Below, one piece after another: positions 26,501 through 34,931 of a stretch of DNA of 64,000 bases. The number at the start of each line of letters is the position of its first letter. Within the stretch, counting starts at the first letter, position 1. This DNA comes from CAYSPG01 sp964432885 (GTDB taxonomy: Bacteria > Bacteroidota > Bacteroidia > AKYH767-A > OLB10). The translations under genes were made by a program, and so were the position numbers. Where the stretch lies: the NCBI GenBank assembly GCA_964432885.1, contig CAYSPG010000016.1, positions 1 through 64,000 of the forward strand, in the 5' to 3' direction. The notes under the pieces were generated by a model, which ran no database searches, was not told the origin of the DNA, and saw only the letters and a list, made by a program, of their open reading frames with translations.

Positions 26501-26986
26501 TTTTCCATTTTTAAAATGGGCTTTAGTATAGTAATGACAGGCATTGGCGTGGTGGCGCTGGCAGGTATTGTAGTTCGTAACGGTATTTTACTTGTTGAGT
26601 TTACCGAACTTTTGCGCGAGCAGGGTGTACCAACTTTTGAAGCTATTGTAGAAGCCGGCCGTACACGTATGACACCCGTAATTTTAACAGCTACTGCAAC
26701 TATACTTGGATTAATACCACTTGCTGTTGGATTAAATATTGACTTTGTAACCTTGTTTACCGAATTTAATCCACACCTGTTTTTTGGTGGTGATAGCACA
26801 GCATTTTGGGGGCCTCTGTCCTGGACCATGATTTTTGGTTTGGGGTTTGCAACCTTCCTTACTTTGTTTATGGTGCCAGTAATGTATTTGCTAAACGAAA
26901 AATTAAAATCAAAAATTTTCAATCGTCCTGCCCCCGTTATTCCACAAGAAAATCTTGCGTCAACTTTAGAGCAGCCATTAGTTTAA
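23576..26986 (+). CDS. RND efflux transporter permease (HAE-1/AcrB-type)
   Basis: This 1136-residue inner-membrane proton-driven pump has the usual pattern: TM1 at about 18-35, a large periplasmic loop, TM2-6 (starting 'IGFILVLVVLMFFMG'), the proton-relay motif 'LGIVVDDAIVVIENTH' with its two Asp, a second periplasmic loop, and TM8-12 ('GVVALAGIVVRNGILLVEF', 'TRMTPVILTATATILGLIP'). At about 500-560 there is an insertion after TM6 with two more hydrophobic stretches ('ITSIIFISLAAVFYV', 'FVILLFLLNLLHRFW'), which explains the length above the usual ~1040. Substrate unknown. It is the last gene of the TetR-TolC-adaptor-pump operon. Confidence 0.96.
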   Translation: MKDIFKQFKPSSWAIDNRTAIYIFTIIITLTGISAYINIPKESYPDISLPNIYVSVVYPGTSPKDMENLIVRPIEKECKGVAGVRKIKSNALQDFCTVVIEFNTDVKIPEAKRLVKEAVDNAKNDLPQDLPQEPQIMEINFSDLPIMAVNLSGDYDLATLKKYADEAKDKIEGLKEVKYARVIGALEREIQINVDMLKMQSAGISMGDIERAVKYENQTIPGGGIRMVDGSRRSLSVSGEFTSVEQLKNIVVNSIDGAPIYLKDIADVKDDFKEQESYARLQHKNVITLSVVKRTGENLIEASDKIVALVDELKENNWPKDLKVVLTGDQSEQTRTSLHDLINTIVIGFILVLVVLMFFMGTANAFFVALSVPLSMFIAFLMMPTIGFTINFIVLFSFLLALGIVVDDAIVVIENTHRIYDNGKRDIKTAAKMATGEVFLPVLSGTLTTLAPFIPLAFWDGIIGKFMFFLPITLIITLLASLLVAYIINPVFAVDFMKPHDNKTHDPKKGLKITSIIFISLAAVFYVSGVHGMGNFVILLFLLNLLHRFWLQKVIVKFQTKTWPAVQNGYKNLLVKALHYPKTMMWSTIGLLFLSFIMIGARNGGINFFPQADPNFIYVFTSLPVGTDQAYTDSVTKVIESKVYGVLGENNKLVKSVIASVGENVTDPADEDQAYYANKSKVEISFVQFSKRDGLSTRQYLDKIRDAVKGLVAGAEITVTQEQGGPPVGKPISIEISGDDLTAIASTSKKLKRYLDSLQVDGVEELKSDLVDNKPQVAFNIDRERMNRLGISTGQVGNEINMAVLGREVSKYRDLNDDYKIMLRYRDDQRNNINQLSNIKILYRDMAMGGMVRNVPLSSFAEIKYSDTYGVIKRKNQKRVVTVSSNLLTDYQSREQEVVDNVKDAVVNFGSVPGVEIKFAGSQEEQAETMSFLGTALLISLGLIFLILVTQFNSFSKPVIILTEIVFSLIGVLLGFSIFKMGFSIVMTGIGVVALAGIVVRNGILLVEFTELLREQGVPTFEAIVEAGRTRMTPVILTATATILGLIPLAVGLNIDFVTLFTEFNPHLFFGGDSTAFWGPLSWTMIFGLGFATFLTLFMVPVMYLLNEKLKSKIFNRPAPVIPQENLASTLEQPLV

Positions 26987-27009
26987 TGGCTGTTTAAATT
27001 TTTCTGTTT
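26972..27009 (+). terminator. Terminator of the efflux operon
   Basis: CAGCCATT (26972-26979) pairs with AATGGCTG (26985-26992) and a T-rich stretch follows. The stem overlaps the stop codon of the RND gene, a compact arrangement. Confidence 0.7.
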
Positions 27010-27055
27010 AATTTTTAAATAGATTTGGGTTCAAATACAACTCAAGTTTACAATT

Positions 27056-27595
27056 ATGGATAGATTACGTGCCGTATCAGAATCATCACATATACCCACT
27101 CAATACCAAAACACTCCTATTGGTCTTTTGCTAGAATATCATAACCTCGACAGGCCTTATGAGAAATATGACAATGCACAAATGCTAATAGGCATGTGTA
27201 TGGATAACCGAAAGCACTTGCATATTCCTGAAAACTTTTCATATATAATACGCTCAGGCGGAGCCAATTTGCGCTACTCTGAATTCAGGGTAAGCTATGC
27301 AATTGCAGTAGGTGGTATAAAGTTTATTGCACTCATAGGCCACAATAATTGTGGAATGGTAAATTTAATGGCGCGAAAAAATCTTTTTATAAAGGGATTG
27401 GTTGAAAATGCAGGATGGAGCAAAGAAGAAGCAGAAGATCATTTTTATCATAATGAACCCATGCACGAAATTGGAAGCGAAATAGATTTTATTTGCAGCG
27501 AAGCCAAACGCATACGTTTGCGCTATCCCAAAATAATGGTGGCGCCTATGCTATATAAAGTTGAGGATAACAAATTATATCTTGTATCCGAATAG
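27056..27595 (+). CDS. Beta-class carbonic anhydrase
   Basis: This 179-residue enzyme interconverts CO2 and bicarbonate in the cytoplasm. The zinc site is complete: Cys and the Asp-Arg dyad in 'GMCMDNRKHL' (CxDxR, about residues 45-49) and His-x2-Cys in 'LIGHNNCGM' (about 102-105). 'YIIRSGGANLRYSEFRVSYA' between them is the usual conserved stretch. It is shorter than plant enzymes but normal for bacterial clade members. The gene is single, 70 bases after the efflux operon terminator. Confidence 0.92.
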   Translation: MDRLRAVSESSHIPTQYQNTPIGLLLEYHNLDRPYEKYDNAQMLIGMCMDNRKHLHIPENFSYIIRSGGANLRYSEFRVSYAIAVGGIKFIALIGHNNCGMVNLMARKNLFIKGLVENAGWSKEEAEDHFYHNEPMHEIGSEIDFICSEAKRIRLRYPKIMVAPMLYKVEDNKLYLVSE

Positions 27596-27611
27596 GCATG
27601 GGGTGGATAAT

Positions 27612-27639
27612 AAAAGAAAACCCCGAACGTAGTTCGGGG
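27612..27639 (-). terminator. Terminator of the giant PKD gene
   Basis: On the minus strand CCCCGAAC-TAC-GTTCGGGG is followed by TTTTCTTTTA. It starts about 32 bases after the stop at 27671 and leaves no room for a further in-frame domain. Confidence 0.85.
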
Positions 27640-27670
27640 CTTCGGGCATACACAATGAATAACGCAAGCG

Positions 27671-30600
27671 TTACTCATCAACTTCGGTTTGGGTAACGGT
27701 GCCGGGTACGGTTTTTATAACTTCCCACTGGCCTGTGTCCCAATTGTATTTTTCTACTGTGTAATGGTCAACACCATTATCCCATTTGTCGTATTCTGTC
27801 CACCACAATCGCGCATTTGCATATTGCCATTGCGATTGAAGCAATATAGATGAACTGTTGCTGCTCTGCATACCTGCCAGATGACAATCGTTAATTACTT
27901 CTACCTTGTAGTAATAGTTGTACTCTTTCACATTTACATTCATATCATCAAAGCTATAAACACCAGCCGGCACTGCGCCAATAATGGTATAGTTTGTTGC
28001 ATTGGTATCAGCGCTGCGTAAAATCTGGTATTCAAGTACACGGTCAGGAAACAGGGTTGGCTCTGTCCATTCGGTAAGCACATAAGCATTGTTTACTACG
28101 GTGCTGCGAACTATATCTGCTTGCTGTCCTGCAAGTATATTTTGAGGCTGAGCAATAGCTGTATCGCTAAACGATTCAAATGGATTTCCGCACAAGTCGG
28201 TTGCACGCACCTGGTACGAATAATCGAACGGGCACATTAGGGTAGTGTCCTGATACGATGTTTGTGTGCCGGGCAAAATTGCTATCAAAGCAGTACTTCC
28301 GTTGCTAACTTCCACACGGGTTAATTCATACGTTGCTACGCTGCATCCTCCGTAAGGAGTCCAGTTAATATCAATGGCAGTTCCGTTTTGTTGTGCCGAA
28401 ATATTTATTGAGGTGTGTTCACGCAAAGCAGTTAACGGCAATGCATAGCTGCACACATCAAGCGTTTGTATTTTGTAAGTGTATGTGTTATCAAGCGTAT
28501 TTAATCCGCTGTCGGTATAGCGTGGGTCAAGGTTAAAGTTTCCGTTAAGCGGATTGTTAATGGTCATTACGTTGTTGTAATTTCCTGTAGCAGCATCAAG
28601 TCGCCAAATTTTATATGCACCAAGGTCAAGTGATGCGCTGGGCTGCCAGCGTATTTCGGTTTGCGTGTTTGATAATACACTTACGCTGTAAATTACATTT
28701 TCGGGTGGAGGTATGGTGTCATATACCTGTAAATAATTTTGTTGTTCGATTGAGTCGGCACAACCATTATCATTTACCACTAATAATGTTACGGTATAAA
28801 ATCCCGGGTCAACTAAAACTACCGAAGGGTTTTCGTCAGCACTTGGTATGGTGCCTATCATCCACGAATAGGTTGGGTTGCTTGTGTTGGTTGACTGATT
28901 GTTTAGCACAAACGTATTGCCCGAACATCCTGTAGTAGCACTTGCAGTAAACGCAGCAGTTGGCGATTGCAATGCATGAATTGTGTTAGGCAGGTAAAAC
29001 GTATCACTGCAGCCAAAACTGTTATACGCTATAAGATAAACCTGGTAGTCGCCACCTGTAGTATAAGTGTGTGTGGCATTGGTATCGGTAGAAGTTGTAC
29101 CATCACCAAACACCCACAGATACGAATCGGCAGTGGTGCTAAGATTTGTAAAGGCAGTGGTGTAAGGCGTGCATCCGCTTGTATCCGTTGTGGATGCGTT
29201 GGCTGTTGGGGATAAGTAAACTGTAACTGTTGCAAATGCAGTGTCGTTACAACCGTTTCCATTTGATACAATTAACGAAATATTATTTACCGATGAATCG
29301 GTGTAAGTAAATGTGGGCGAGAAAACAGAAGTAATTCCTCCCACGCCCAAGTTCCATGTGTATAGCGGACTAATTGTATCGGTTGATGTGTTGGTAAACG
29401 ACACTATTAAATTTGTACAGCCTGATGTAGTACTTGGTGTAAATTGTGCAGTGGGTGTTTGGCTTACATTAATTGAATATGGGAACACCATTGTGTCCGA
29501 ACATCCAAAATTATTATATGCAATTAATGTGGCTGTATAACTTCCTCCAACAGTATAAGTGTAAACAGGAGTTGAGTCAGTTGATGTTGCCGTGTTTCCA
29601 AAATTCCACAAATACGAATCGGAGAAAACAGAATTGTTTGTAAACGTACATGTGTATGGCGAGCAACCGGCAGTATCCGTAGTGGCTCCAATAGCAGTTG
29701 GCGTTAAGTGCACATTAATAGTTTGATACGCTGTATCGCTACACAAATTTTCGTTGGTAACCACAAGCATAACATTGTAAGCACCCGAATCGGCATACGA
29801 AGTTGAATTGTTTGGCAGCATGGATATAACTCCATTTTGAAAATTCCAAAAATAAGTGGGGCTTACAAGATTGGTGGATGTATTTGTAAAACTAACATCA
29901 AGAGTTGTGCAGCCCGAATTTACCGATGGAGTAAAACTTGCCGTTGGCGTTTGATGCACATTTACCGGATAAGCAAAATAAAATGTATCGGTACATCCAT
30001 ATTGATTTATTGCAACCAACCATGGATAATAGGTGCCTGCATTTTGATAAACATGTTGCGGGTTTGCAAGTGATGAAGTGTCACCATCACCAAAGTGCCA
30101 TGCATAAGCGGTTTCATTAATACATGTTTCGGTAAAGTTTACGGTATATGCATTGCATCCAACGGTGTCGGTTGTAAATCCGTTTGCAGTTGGGCTAGGA
30201 TGCACAACAATAGAATCGGGATACGTGTAGTACGACATGCAGCCCAGTGAATCAATAGTAATAAGCGTTACCACAAATATTCCACTGTCAACATAAAGGT
30301 GAGTGGGGTTGTGGGTTGAATCAACTGAACCATCGCCAAAATTCCAAATCTGAATGTATGCGTTAATTGAACTGTCGGCAAATGTTACTAAGTTGCCTGC
30401 ACAATTTAAATTTGATGTAAGTGTAAAATAGGCGTATGAACCAGGTATATGTATATAGTCTGTCTTTACAATGGTATCTGCACACGCCCCATTAATTGCA
30501 ATTAAAGTTACTGTGTAATCGCCCGGTATATTATATACGTGCGATGGTGTGTCAACCACAGATGTGGCTCCATCACCAAAATCCCAAAAGAAAGATGTTG

Positions 30601-33600
30601 CATTGCTTGAAAGATTGGTAAAGAAAATTTGAGCAGGCGAACATGATGCAACCGTTGGGGTACTGAAGTTAGCATGTGGCGATGATACGGTAATTAAGTT
30701 TGGATACGTAATGGTATCGCTGCAGCCTGATGCAAATGTTGTTATCAATGTAATGGTATAAACACTGTCATTTAAATACGTATGTGTTGGATTTTGTTGC
30801 GTTGACGAAGTTCCATCACCAAAATCCCACAGCCATGCCACAGCACTTGTATCGCTTGAATCGGAAAAAGTAACAGTGTAAGGTCTGCATCCTCCGCTTG
30901 CCGATGTGCTAAAATCAGCCGACAGGTAAGTAATATTAGGTTTAGTAATTGTACCAGTACAGCCGTAAGCATCCTTAATCCAAAGCGAAACATTTCCAGG
31001 AGGCGGTGTATAAAATGTGTGTACAGGCGTTTGTGTTGAATCAACTGTTCCATCACCTAAATTCCATCCCCACATAACATTTGGCCCTGGCCATGAGGTA
31101 TCTGCAAATTGTACTGTTATCGGAAAACAAAACGAACTTTGCGTCATTGTAAAACCCGGAAACACGTGCCCGATATTTACTACTGCAGTATCGGTTATTG
31201 TACGGCTGCAATGAGCACTGCTTGCCGTAAGTGTTACAGTGTATTGTCCAAAATTGTGAAAGAAATAAGTAGGGCTAAAAGCTGTTGAAGTATCCGTTGG
31301 CGAAAAAATATCGTTAAAGTCCCACAGGTATGATGTTGCACCTGTTGATGTATTAGTAAACGTAACATACAATGCATTGCACTGTGTGGTGGAACCGTTT
31401 ATTACATACGATGGTTGTGGGTCTTCGGTAATTATAGTATCGTTATATGTATAGTTACAGCCATCGGCACCTGTAGCGGTAAGTGTAATTAAAAATGTGC
31501 CGGGCTGATTGTAGGTGTGCGTTGGTGTTGCAGATGATGATGTGGCGGTTCCATCCCCAAAATTCCAAACTATGTTTGAAAACGTATTTGGAATTAAACT
31601 AAAATTTATTGGTGTGTCATCACACGTTGCGTGTGTGCTTGCCTGAATGGGGTTAGGTATTCCAAGTGTAATTGTAGTACTTATACTTGTCATACAACCA
31701 AAAATGGTTGTGATATTAAGTATAACAGTATATGTACCGGGCTGTGCATAGTTGTGAATTGGAAACTGTGTGCTGTCATGCGGTGAGCCATCTCCAAAAT
31801 CCCAATCCCACACAGCTACATCACCTGTTGTGTCGCTAAAATGTATTTCGTACGGTGCGCAGGGTGTTGCCTGCACGTATGTAATGGGCGATAGTAAAAG
31901 TGGTTTTACATTTACAATTGCAAAAGGCTGAAATGTTTGGGAACACCCTGCACCGCTATTGCCATACATGTTTGCTGTAAGTGTAACTATATATACACCT
32001 GCAGTATCATAAACGTGCGAAGGATTTTGCACGTTGCTTGAATCACCATCGCCAAATTGCCAATTCCAAATAGAACTTGCGCCTGTAGGGTCAGCAAAAT
32101 TTACTGTAAGCGGCATGCAACCTTCAATGGTATCGGGCAAGGTATATGCAACCGGTGAGGCAGCAACAGTAATAAAACTGTTTTTCAACATTGTGTCTTT
32201 ACAGCCGGCAGATGAGGTTACAATTAATCTTACATTATATGTGCCTATGTTATTATATGTATGCGAAGGATTTTGCGCTGCCGATGTGTTGGCTGCGCCA
32301 GAACCGGGGTCGCCAAAATTCCAACTGTATGCAACAATGCCGGGATAAGGCACTGCACTAAAATTTACAGGTAATGCAGGACAGCCTTTTAATGGAGTTG
32401 CACTAAGGGTTGCCGTTATATCATTTATAGTTACCACATTGGTTTGCGAAATAATGGCCTCGCATCCGTTGGCAGTGTATGCATGTAGAATTACTGTATA
32501 AGTTCCTGCTGTGGTGTAAACGTTTGACGGGCTTAAACTGGTAGATGTGTTTCCATCACCAAATTCCCATAGGTAAGTATAACTGCCTGATGAAGGAGTA
32601 GTGTTATTAAACTGAACACTGTGCGGAGCACAACCCGTAGGGCTTGTTACCGTAAAGTTAGGATTAGGTAGTTGGTCAACATCTATAACGTTATTATACG
32701 TAACACCTCCATTACAACCGCTTGCAGTAGTTACATAAAGGGTAACAGAATAAGTTCCGCTTGAGCTGTATGTATGCGAAGGATTGGTAGTTGTAGAAGT
32801 ATTTAGTGCTCCTGATGCCGGGTCGCCAAAAGTCCATTGGTAGCTTGTGGCACCAGTAATTGCACCAGCTGTAAAATTTACAGTATGCGGAGCACAACCT
32901 GAACTATCATCAATAGTGAATGTAGGGACTAATGCATTGCCAATATTTATAAAGTTGGGCATTACAATAGTATCGCTGCAGCCATTTACATTTTGAGCAA
33001 TAAGTGTAACTGTAAAACTTCCCTGTGCGCCATACGTATGTGTTGGGGTTGGCAGAGTTGATGTGTTTGCTGCCCCTGATGAAGGTTGACCAAAATTCCA
33101 TTGGTAAGAAGTTATTCCTGGTGTAGGGCATGAAAACTGTATTACCTGATTGGCAGTACATGTTGAAGTTGGATTTGCTGTTATAGTTGCATTGGGCCTT
33201 GCATATACATTAATGTAGCTGGGCTTGGTTAATATATCATTACAACCAAATGTGGTGTAAGCAACAAGTTTTACTGTGTATAAACCTGGTGTTGTGTAAA
33301 TATGTGTGGGGTTAGTAAGTGTTGATGATGAACCATCACCAAAATCCCAAATGTAATTGGATGCAAACTGCGATGAGTTGGTAAATGAAACCGTTAAATC
33401 TTCGCAGCCACTTAACGTATTTGCCGTAAATGCTGCGGTAGGAAATGCAACCGTTTGAATATAGTTGGTAATAATAAGTGTATCGGATTGGCCTGAGGTG
33501 CTGTTATACGCAATAAGCTTTACAGTATAAAAACCCGGAGCAAGATAAACGGCCTGCGGGTTTGGTAAAGTCGAAGTTCCAACCCCTGCACCAAAATCCC

Positions 33601-33796
33601 AAAAATAACTTGTGGCCTGTAATGATGTGTTTGTAAAATGTACTGTTAATGGTACACATCCCACAGTGGTGTCGGCTGTAAATGATGCTGATGGAATTTG
33701 CGCTTGCGCAGTTCCGGCATATAAATAAAAAACGGCAAGCGCCATTAAGCGCATCACAGTTTTTATATATGTTTTTTTAGTCGTAGAGTTTCCCAT
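27671..33796 (-). CDS. Giant secreted PKD-repeat protein with FN3-like C-terminal domains and no visible T9SS tail
   Basis: The protein has 2041 residues with a signal peptide (1-32, ending AQAQ). I count 20 PKD-type repeats, each about 80-90 residues with a core like 'YLWDFGDGTSST..NPTHTY' and a paired Cys near 'VGCxPLTVxF', from residue about 35 to about 1690. Then come four FN3-like units; the last, 'NARLWWTEYDKWDNGVDHY', stops abruptly at 'GTVTQTEVDE'. Relatives usually continue into a gliding-motility-associated type B sorting domain ('NGDGxNDxF..YNRWG'), which is absent here. Surface adhesin or matrix roles are typical. It is the second gene of an operon with 33852-34424. Confidence 0.88.
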   Translation of the reverse strand: MGNSTTKKTYIKTVMRLMALAVFYLYAGTAQAQIPSASFTADTTVGCVPLTVHFTNTSLQATSYFWDFGAGVGTSTLPNPQAVYLAPGFYTVKLIAYNSTSGQSDTLIITNYIQTVAFPTAAFTANTLSGCEDLTVSFTNSSQFASNYIWDFGDGSSSTLTNPTHIYTTPGLYTVKLVAYTTFGCNDILTKPSYINVYARPNATITANPTSTCTANQVIQFSCPTPGITSYQWNFGQPSSGAANTSTLPTPTHTYGAQGSFTVTLIAQNVNGCSDTIVMPNFINIGNALVPTFTIDDSSGCAPHTVNFTAGAITGATSYQWTFGDPASGALNTSTTTNPSHTYSSSGTYSVTLYVTTASGCNGGVTYNNVIDVDQLPNPNFTVTSPTGCAPHSVQFNNTTPSSGSYTYLWEFGDGNTSTSLSPSNVYTTAGTYTVILHAYTANGCEAIISQTNVVTINDITATLSATPLKGCPALPVNFSAVPYPGIVAYSWNFGDPGSGAANTSAAQNPSHTYNNIGTYNVRLIVTSSAGCKDTMLKNSFITVAASPVAYTLPDTIEGCMPLTVNFADPTGASSIWNWQFGDGDSSNVQNPSHVYDTAGVYIVTLTANMYGNSGAGCSQTFQPFAIVNVKPLLLSPITYVQATPCAPYEIHFSDTTGDVAVWDWDFGDGSPHDSTQFPIHNYAQPGTYTVILNITTIFGCMTSISTTITLGIPNPIQASTHATCDDTPINFSLIPNTFSNIVWNFGDGTATSSSATPTHTYNQPGTFLITLTATGADGCNYTYNDTIITEDPQPSYVINGSTTQCNALYVTFTNTSTGATSYLWDFNDIFSPTDTSTAFSPTYFFHNFGQYTVTLTASSAHCSRTITDTAVVNIGHVFPGFTMTQSSFCFPITVQFADTSWPGPNVMWGWNLGDGTVDSTQTPVHTFYTPPPGNVSLWIKDAYGCTGTITKPNITYLSADFSTSASGGCRPYTVTFSDSSDTSAVAWLWDFGDGTSSTQQNPTHTYLNDSVYTITLITTFASGCSDTITYPNLITVSSPHANFSTPTVASCSPAQIFFTNLSSNATSFFWDFGDGATSVVDTPSHVYNIPGDYTVTLIAINGACADTIVKTDYIHIPGSYAYFTLTSNLNCAGNLVTFADSSINAYIQIWNFGDGSVDSTHNPTHLYVDSGIFVVTLITIDSLGCMSYYTYPDSIVVHPSPTANGFTTDTVGCNAYTVNFTETCINETAYAWHFGDGDTSSLANPQHVYQNAGTYYPWLVAINQYGCTDTFYFAYPVNVHQTPTASFTPSVNSGCTTLDVSFTNTSTNLVSPTYFWNFQNGVISMLPNNSTSYADSGAYNVMLVVTNENLCSDTAYQTINVHLTPTAIGATTDTAGCSPYTCTFTNNSVFSDSYLWNFGNTATSTDSTPVYTYTVGGSYTATLIAYNNFGCSDTMVFPYSINVSQTPTAQFTPSTTSGCTNLIVSFTNTSTDTISPLYTWNLGVGGITSVFSPTFTYTDSSVNNISLIVSNGNGCNDTAFATVTVYLSPTANASTTDTSGCTPYTTAFTNLSTTADSYLWVFGDGTTSTDTNATHTYTTGGDYQVYLIAYNSFGCSDTFYLPNTIHALQSPTAAFTASATTGCSGNTFVLNNQSTNTSNPTYSWMIGTIPSADENPSVVLVDPGFYTVTLLVVNDNGCADSIEQQNYLQVYDTIPPPENVIYSVSVLSNTQTEIRWQPSASLDLGAYKIWRLDAATGNYNNVMTINNPLNGNFNLDPRYTDSGLNTLDNTYTYKIQTLDVCSYALPLTALREHTSINISAQQNGTAIDINWTPYGGCSVATYELTRVEVSNGSTALIAILPGTQTSYQDTTLMCPFDYSYQVRATDLCGNPFESFSDTAIAQPQNILAGQQADIVRSTVVNNAYVLTEWTEPTLFPDRVLEYQILRSADTNATNYTIIGAVPAGVYSFDDMNVNVKEYNYYYKVEVINDCHLAGMQSSNSSSILLQSQWQYANARLWWTEYDKWDNGVDHYTVEKYNWDTGQWEVIKTVPGTVTQTEVDE

Positions 33797-33851
33797 ACGC
33801 TTTGTTTAAGTTATTCATTTGTGTATTGGTGCCCAAAGTGTTTGAAAAAAT

Positions 33852-34424
33852 TTATTGTTTGCTTCCTGTTTCAGTTTTCTTTTCTGATGCCACATTATTA
33901 ATGCTTTCGCCCTGGTTTATTATTGCATTTACTGCACTATAATATTGTGTACCGTCTTTTGCAATTTTCTTTACACGGTAAAAAGCGTATCCGGCCGGTG
34001 GCGTTTGGTCCATCCATGAATAAAATAGTTCAACTGGTGTGCCAATGCCTTCTTTAATACCTACCGACTCATATCCTTTACCGTCTGATGAACGTTCTAC
34101 AATATATATACAGTCTGCCGTTTCATTTTTTGCAGTCCAGTTCAAAAAAACCTTACCACTGTTATAAGTAGTGGTGTAGTTATAAATGTTTGAACTATTT
34201 GGCGAAGCCGCAGCCAGCATGTTGCCATTTGAATTTGCTTGTCCCTGTGCCGGCCTGATGGTAATCATCATCAGGAAAAAAATAATGGCTTGCACAAAAA
34301 ACAAAAACTTTAATGCAGAGCCCTGCATACCGTCACGGTTATAATATCTGCGTGGTTTCGAGTACATGGCGTAGCGGTTTTCGCGTACCATTTTGTAAAA
34401 TTCCATTGAATTGATAGTGTTCAT
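33852..34424 (-). CDS. Small membrane-anchored or secreted protein with one FN3-like domain
   Basis: The protein has 190 residues. The first 46 are basic and polar ('YSKPRRYYNRDGMQGS'), then a hydrophobic stretch 'LKFLFFVQAIIFFLMMITI' (about 39-58) acts as a signal or membrane anchor, followed by an Ala/Asn-rich linker and a fibronectin-like domain ('GKVFLNWTAKNETADCIYIV', 'GYAFYRVKKIAKDGTQYYS'). That domain type often precedes secretion tails in Bacteroidota. It lies 55 bases before the giant PKD gene and is probably its partner or a membrane-side adaptor. Function unknown. The start is fixed by a strong ribosome-binding site. Confidence 0.75.
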   Translation of the reverse strand: MNTINSMEFYKMVRENRYAMYSKPRRYYNRDGMQGSALKFLFFVQAIIFFLMMITIRPAQGQANSNGNMLAAASPNSSNIYNYTTTYNSGKVFLNWTAKNETADCIYIVERSSDGKGYESVGIKEGIGTPVELFYSWMDQTPPAGYAFYRVKKIAKDGTQYYSAVNAIINQGESINNVASEKKTETGSKQ

Positions 34425-34931
34425 AATTAAATCCTCCTTAGTTTTTGTTATCCTAATTTACGCTTATGGGTTGCTTAGGATATGGTAATTGTTGTTTAAA
34501 TATTACAGTTGCTGATTGTTGTTTTTATGTGTTTGATTTGGTTTATACACATTGACTTTGCTTTTTGTTACAGTGTTTATTGCGGGTATTTTCATCCATG
34601 AGTTTGAAATTTGATTACGTTTAACGGAAAGGTTATAAAAAGGATACACTTATTTTAACATTAAGGCATCCACAGGTAACTATGGGGTGATATAAAACAG
34701 AACTGACAGTATTATATTACAACCATCTATTGAAGTATCTGCGCTTCCTCACATCATTTTTTTTTAAAAGAGGCAAAACTTTAAACAACTCATCTTTATC
34801 GAAAGAGGTATAAGGTGCAGCTTTTCTTACACAACACACGTGATAAAAAAAATATTTTAAAAAAACTAAAACCTTACAAAAATCACTACGTATGAATAGC
34901 ATATTTAAATTTTCAAACCCCCATTCATACT
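34425..34931. other. 500-base divergent intergenic region
   Basis: No convincing gene is visible; one 61-codon minus frame (34717-34902) has no family features. The region must hold promoters for both flanking operons, but I cannot point to a full TTTG-N-TAnnTTTG pair. GTATGAAT (34890-34897) and ATTCATAC (34923-34930) form an inverted repeat ending one base before the ATG at 34932; folded in the message, the hairpin would cover the start. Confidence 0.4.
34432..34440 (-). promoter_or_regulatory. Strong Shine-Dalgarno sequence (TAAGGAGG)
   Basis: Reading on the minus strand, TAAGGAGG stands 8 bases before ATG 34424. Such clear Shine-Dalgarno sites are uncommon in Bacteroidota, where few genes rely on them, so this gene may be translated in a special way. 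Confidence 0.6.

Noticed and set aside
26248..26922. 224-codon open frame on the minus strand opposite the RND gene
   Set aside because: It lies fully antisense to a gene with clear family motifs, has a skewed Ser/Thr/Ile composition and no recognisable domain.
27671..33796. Regular DNA repetition in the PKD gene as a CRISPR array or tandem element
   Set aside because: Periodicity is about 250-280 bases and follows protein repeats; no short identical direct repeats with unique spacers.
34717..34902. 61-codon minus-strand frame in the 34.4-34.9 kb gap
   Set aside because: No signal, domain or promoter, and cysteine/phenylalanine-rich composition typical of chance frames in AT-rich DNA.
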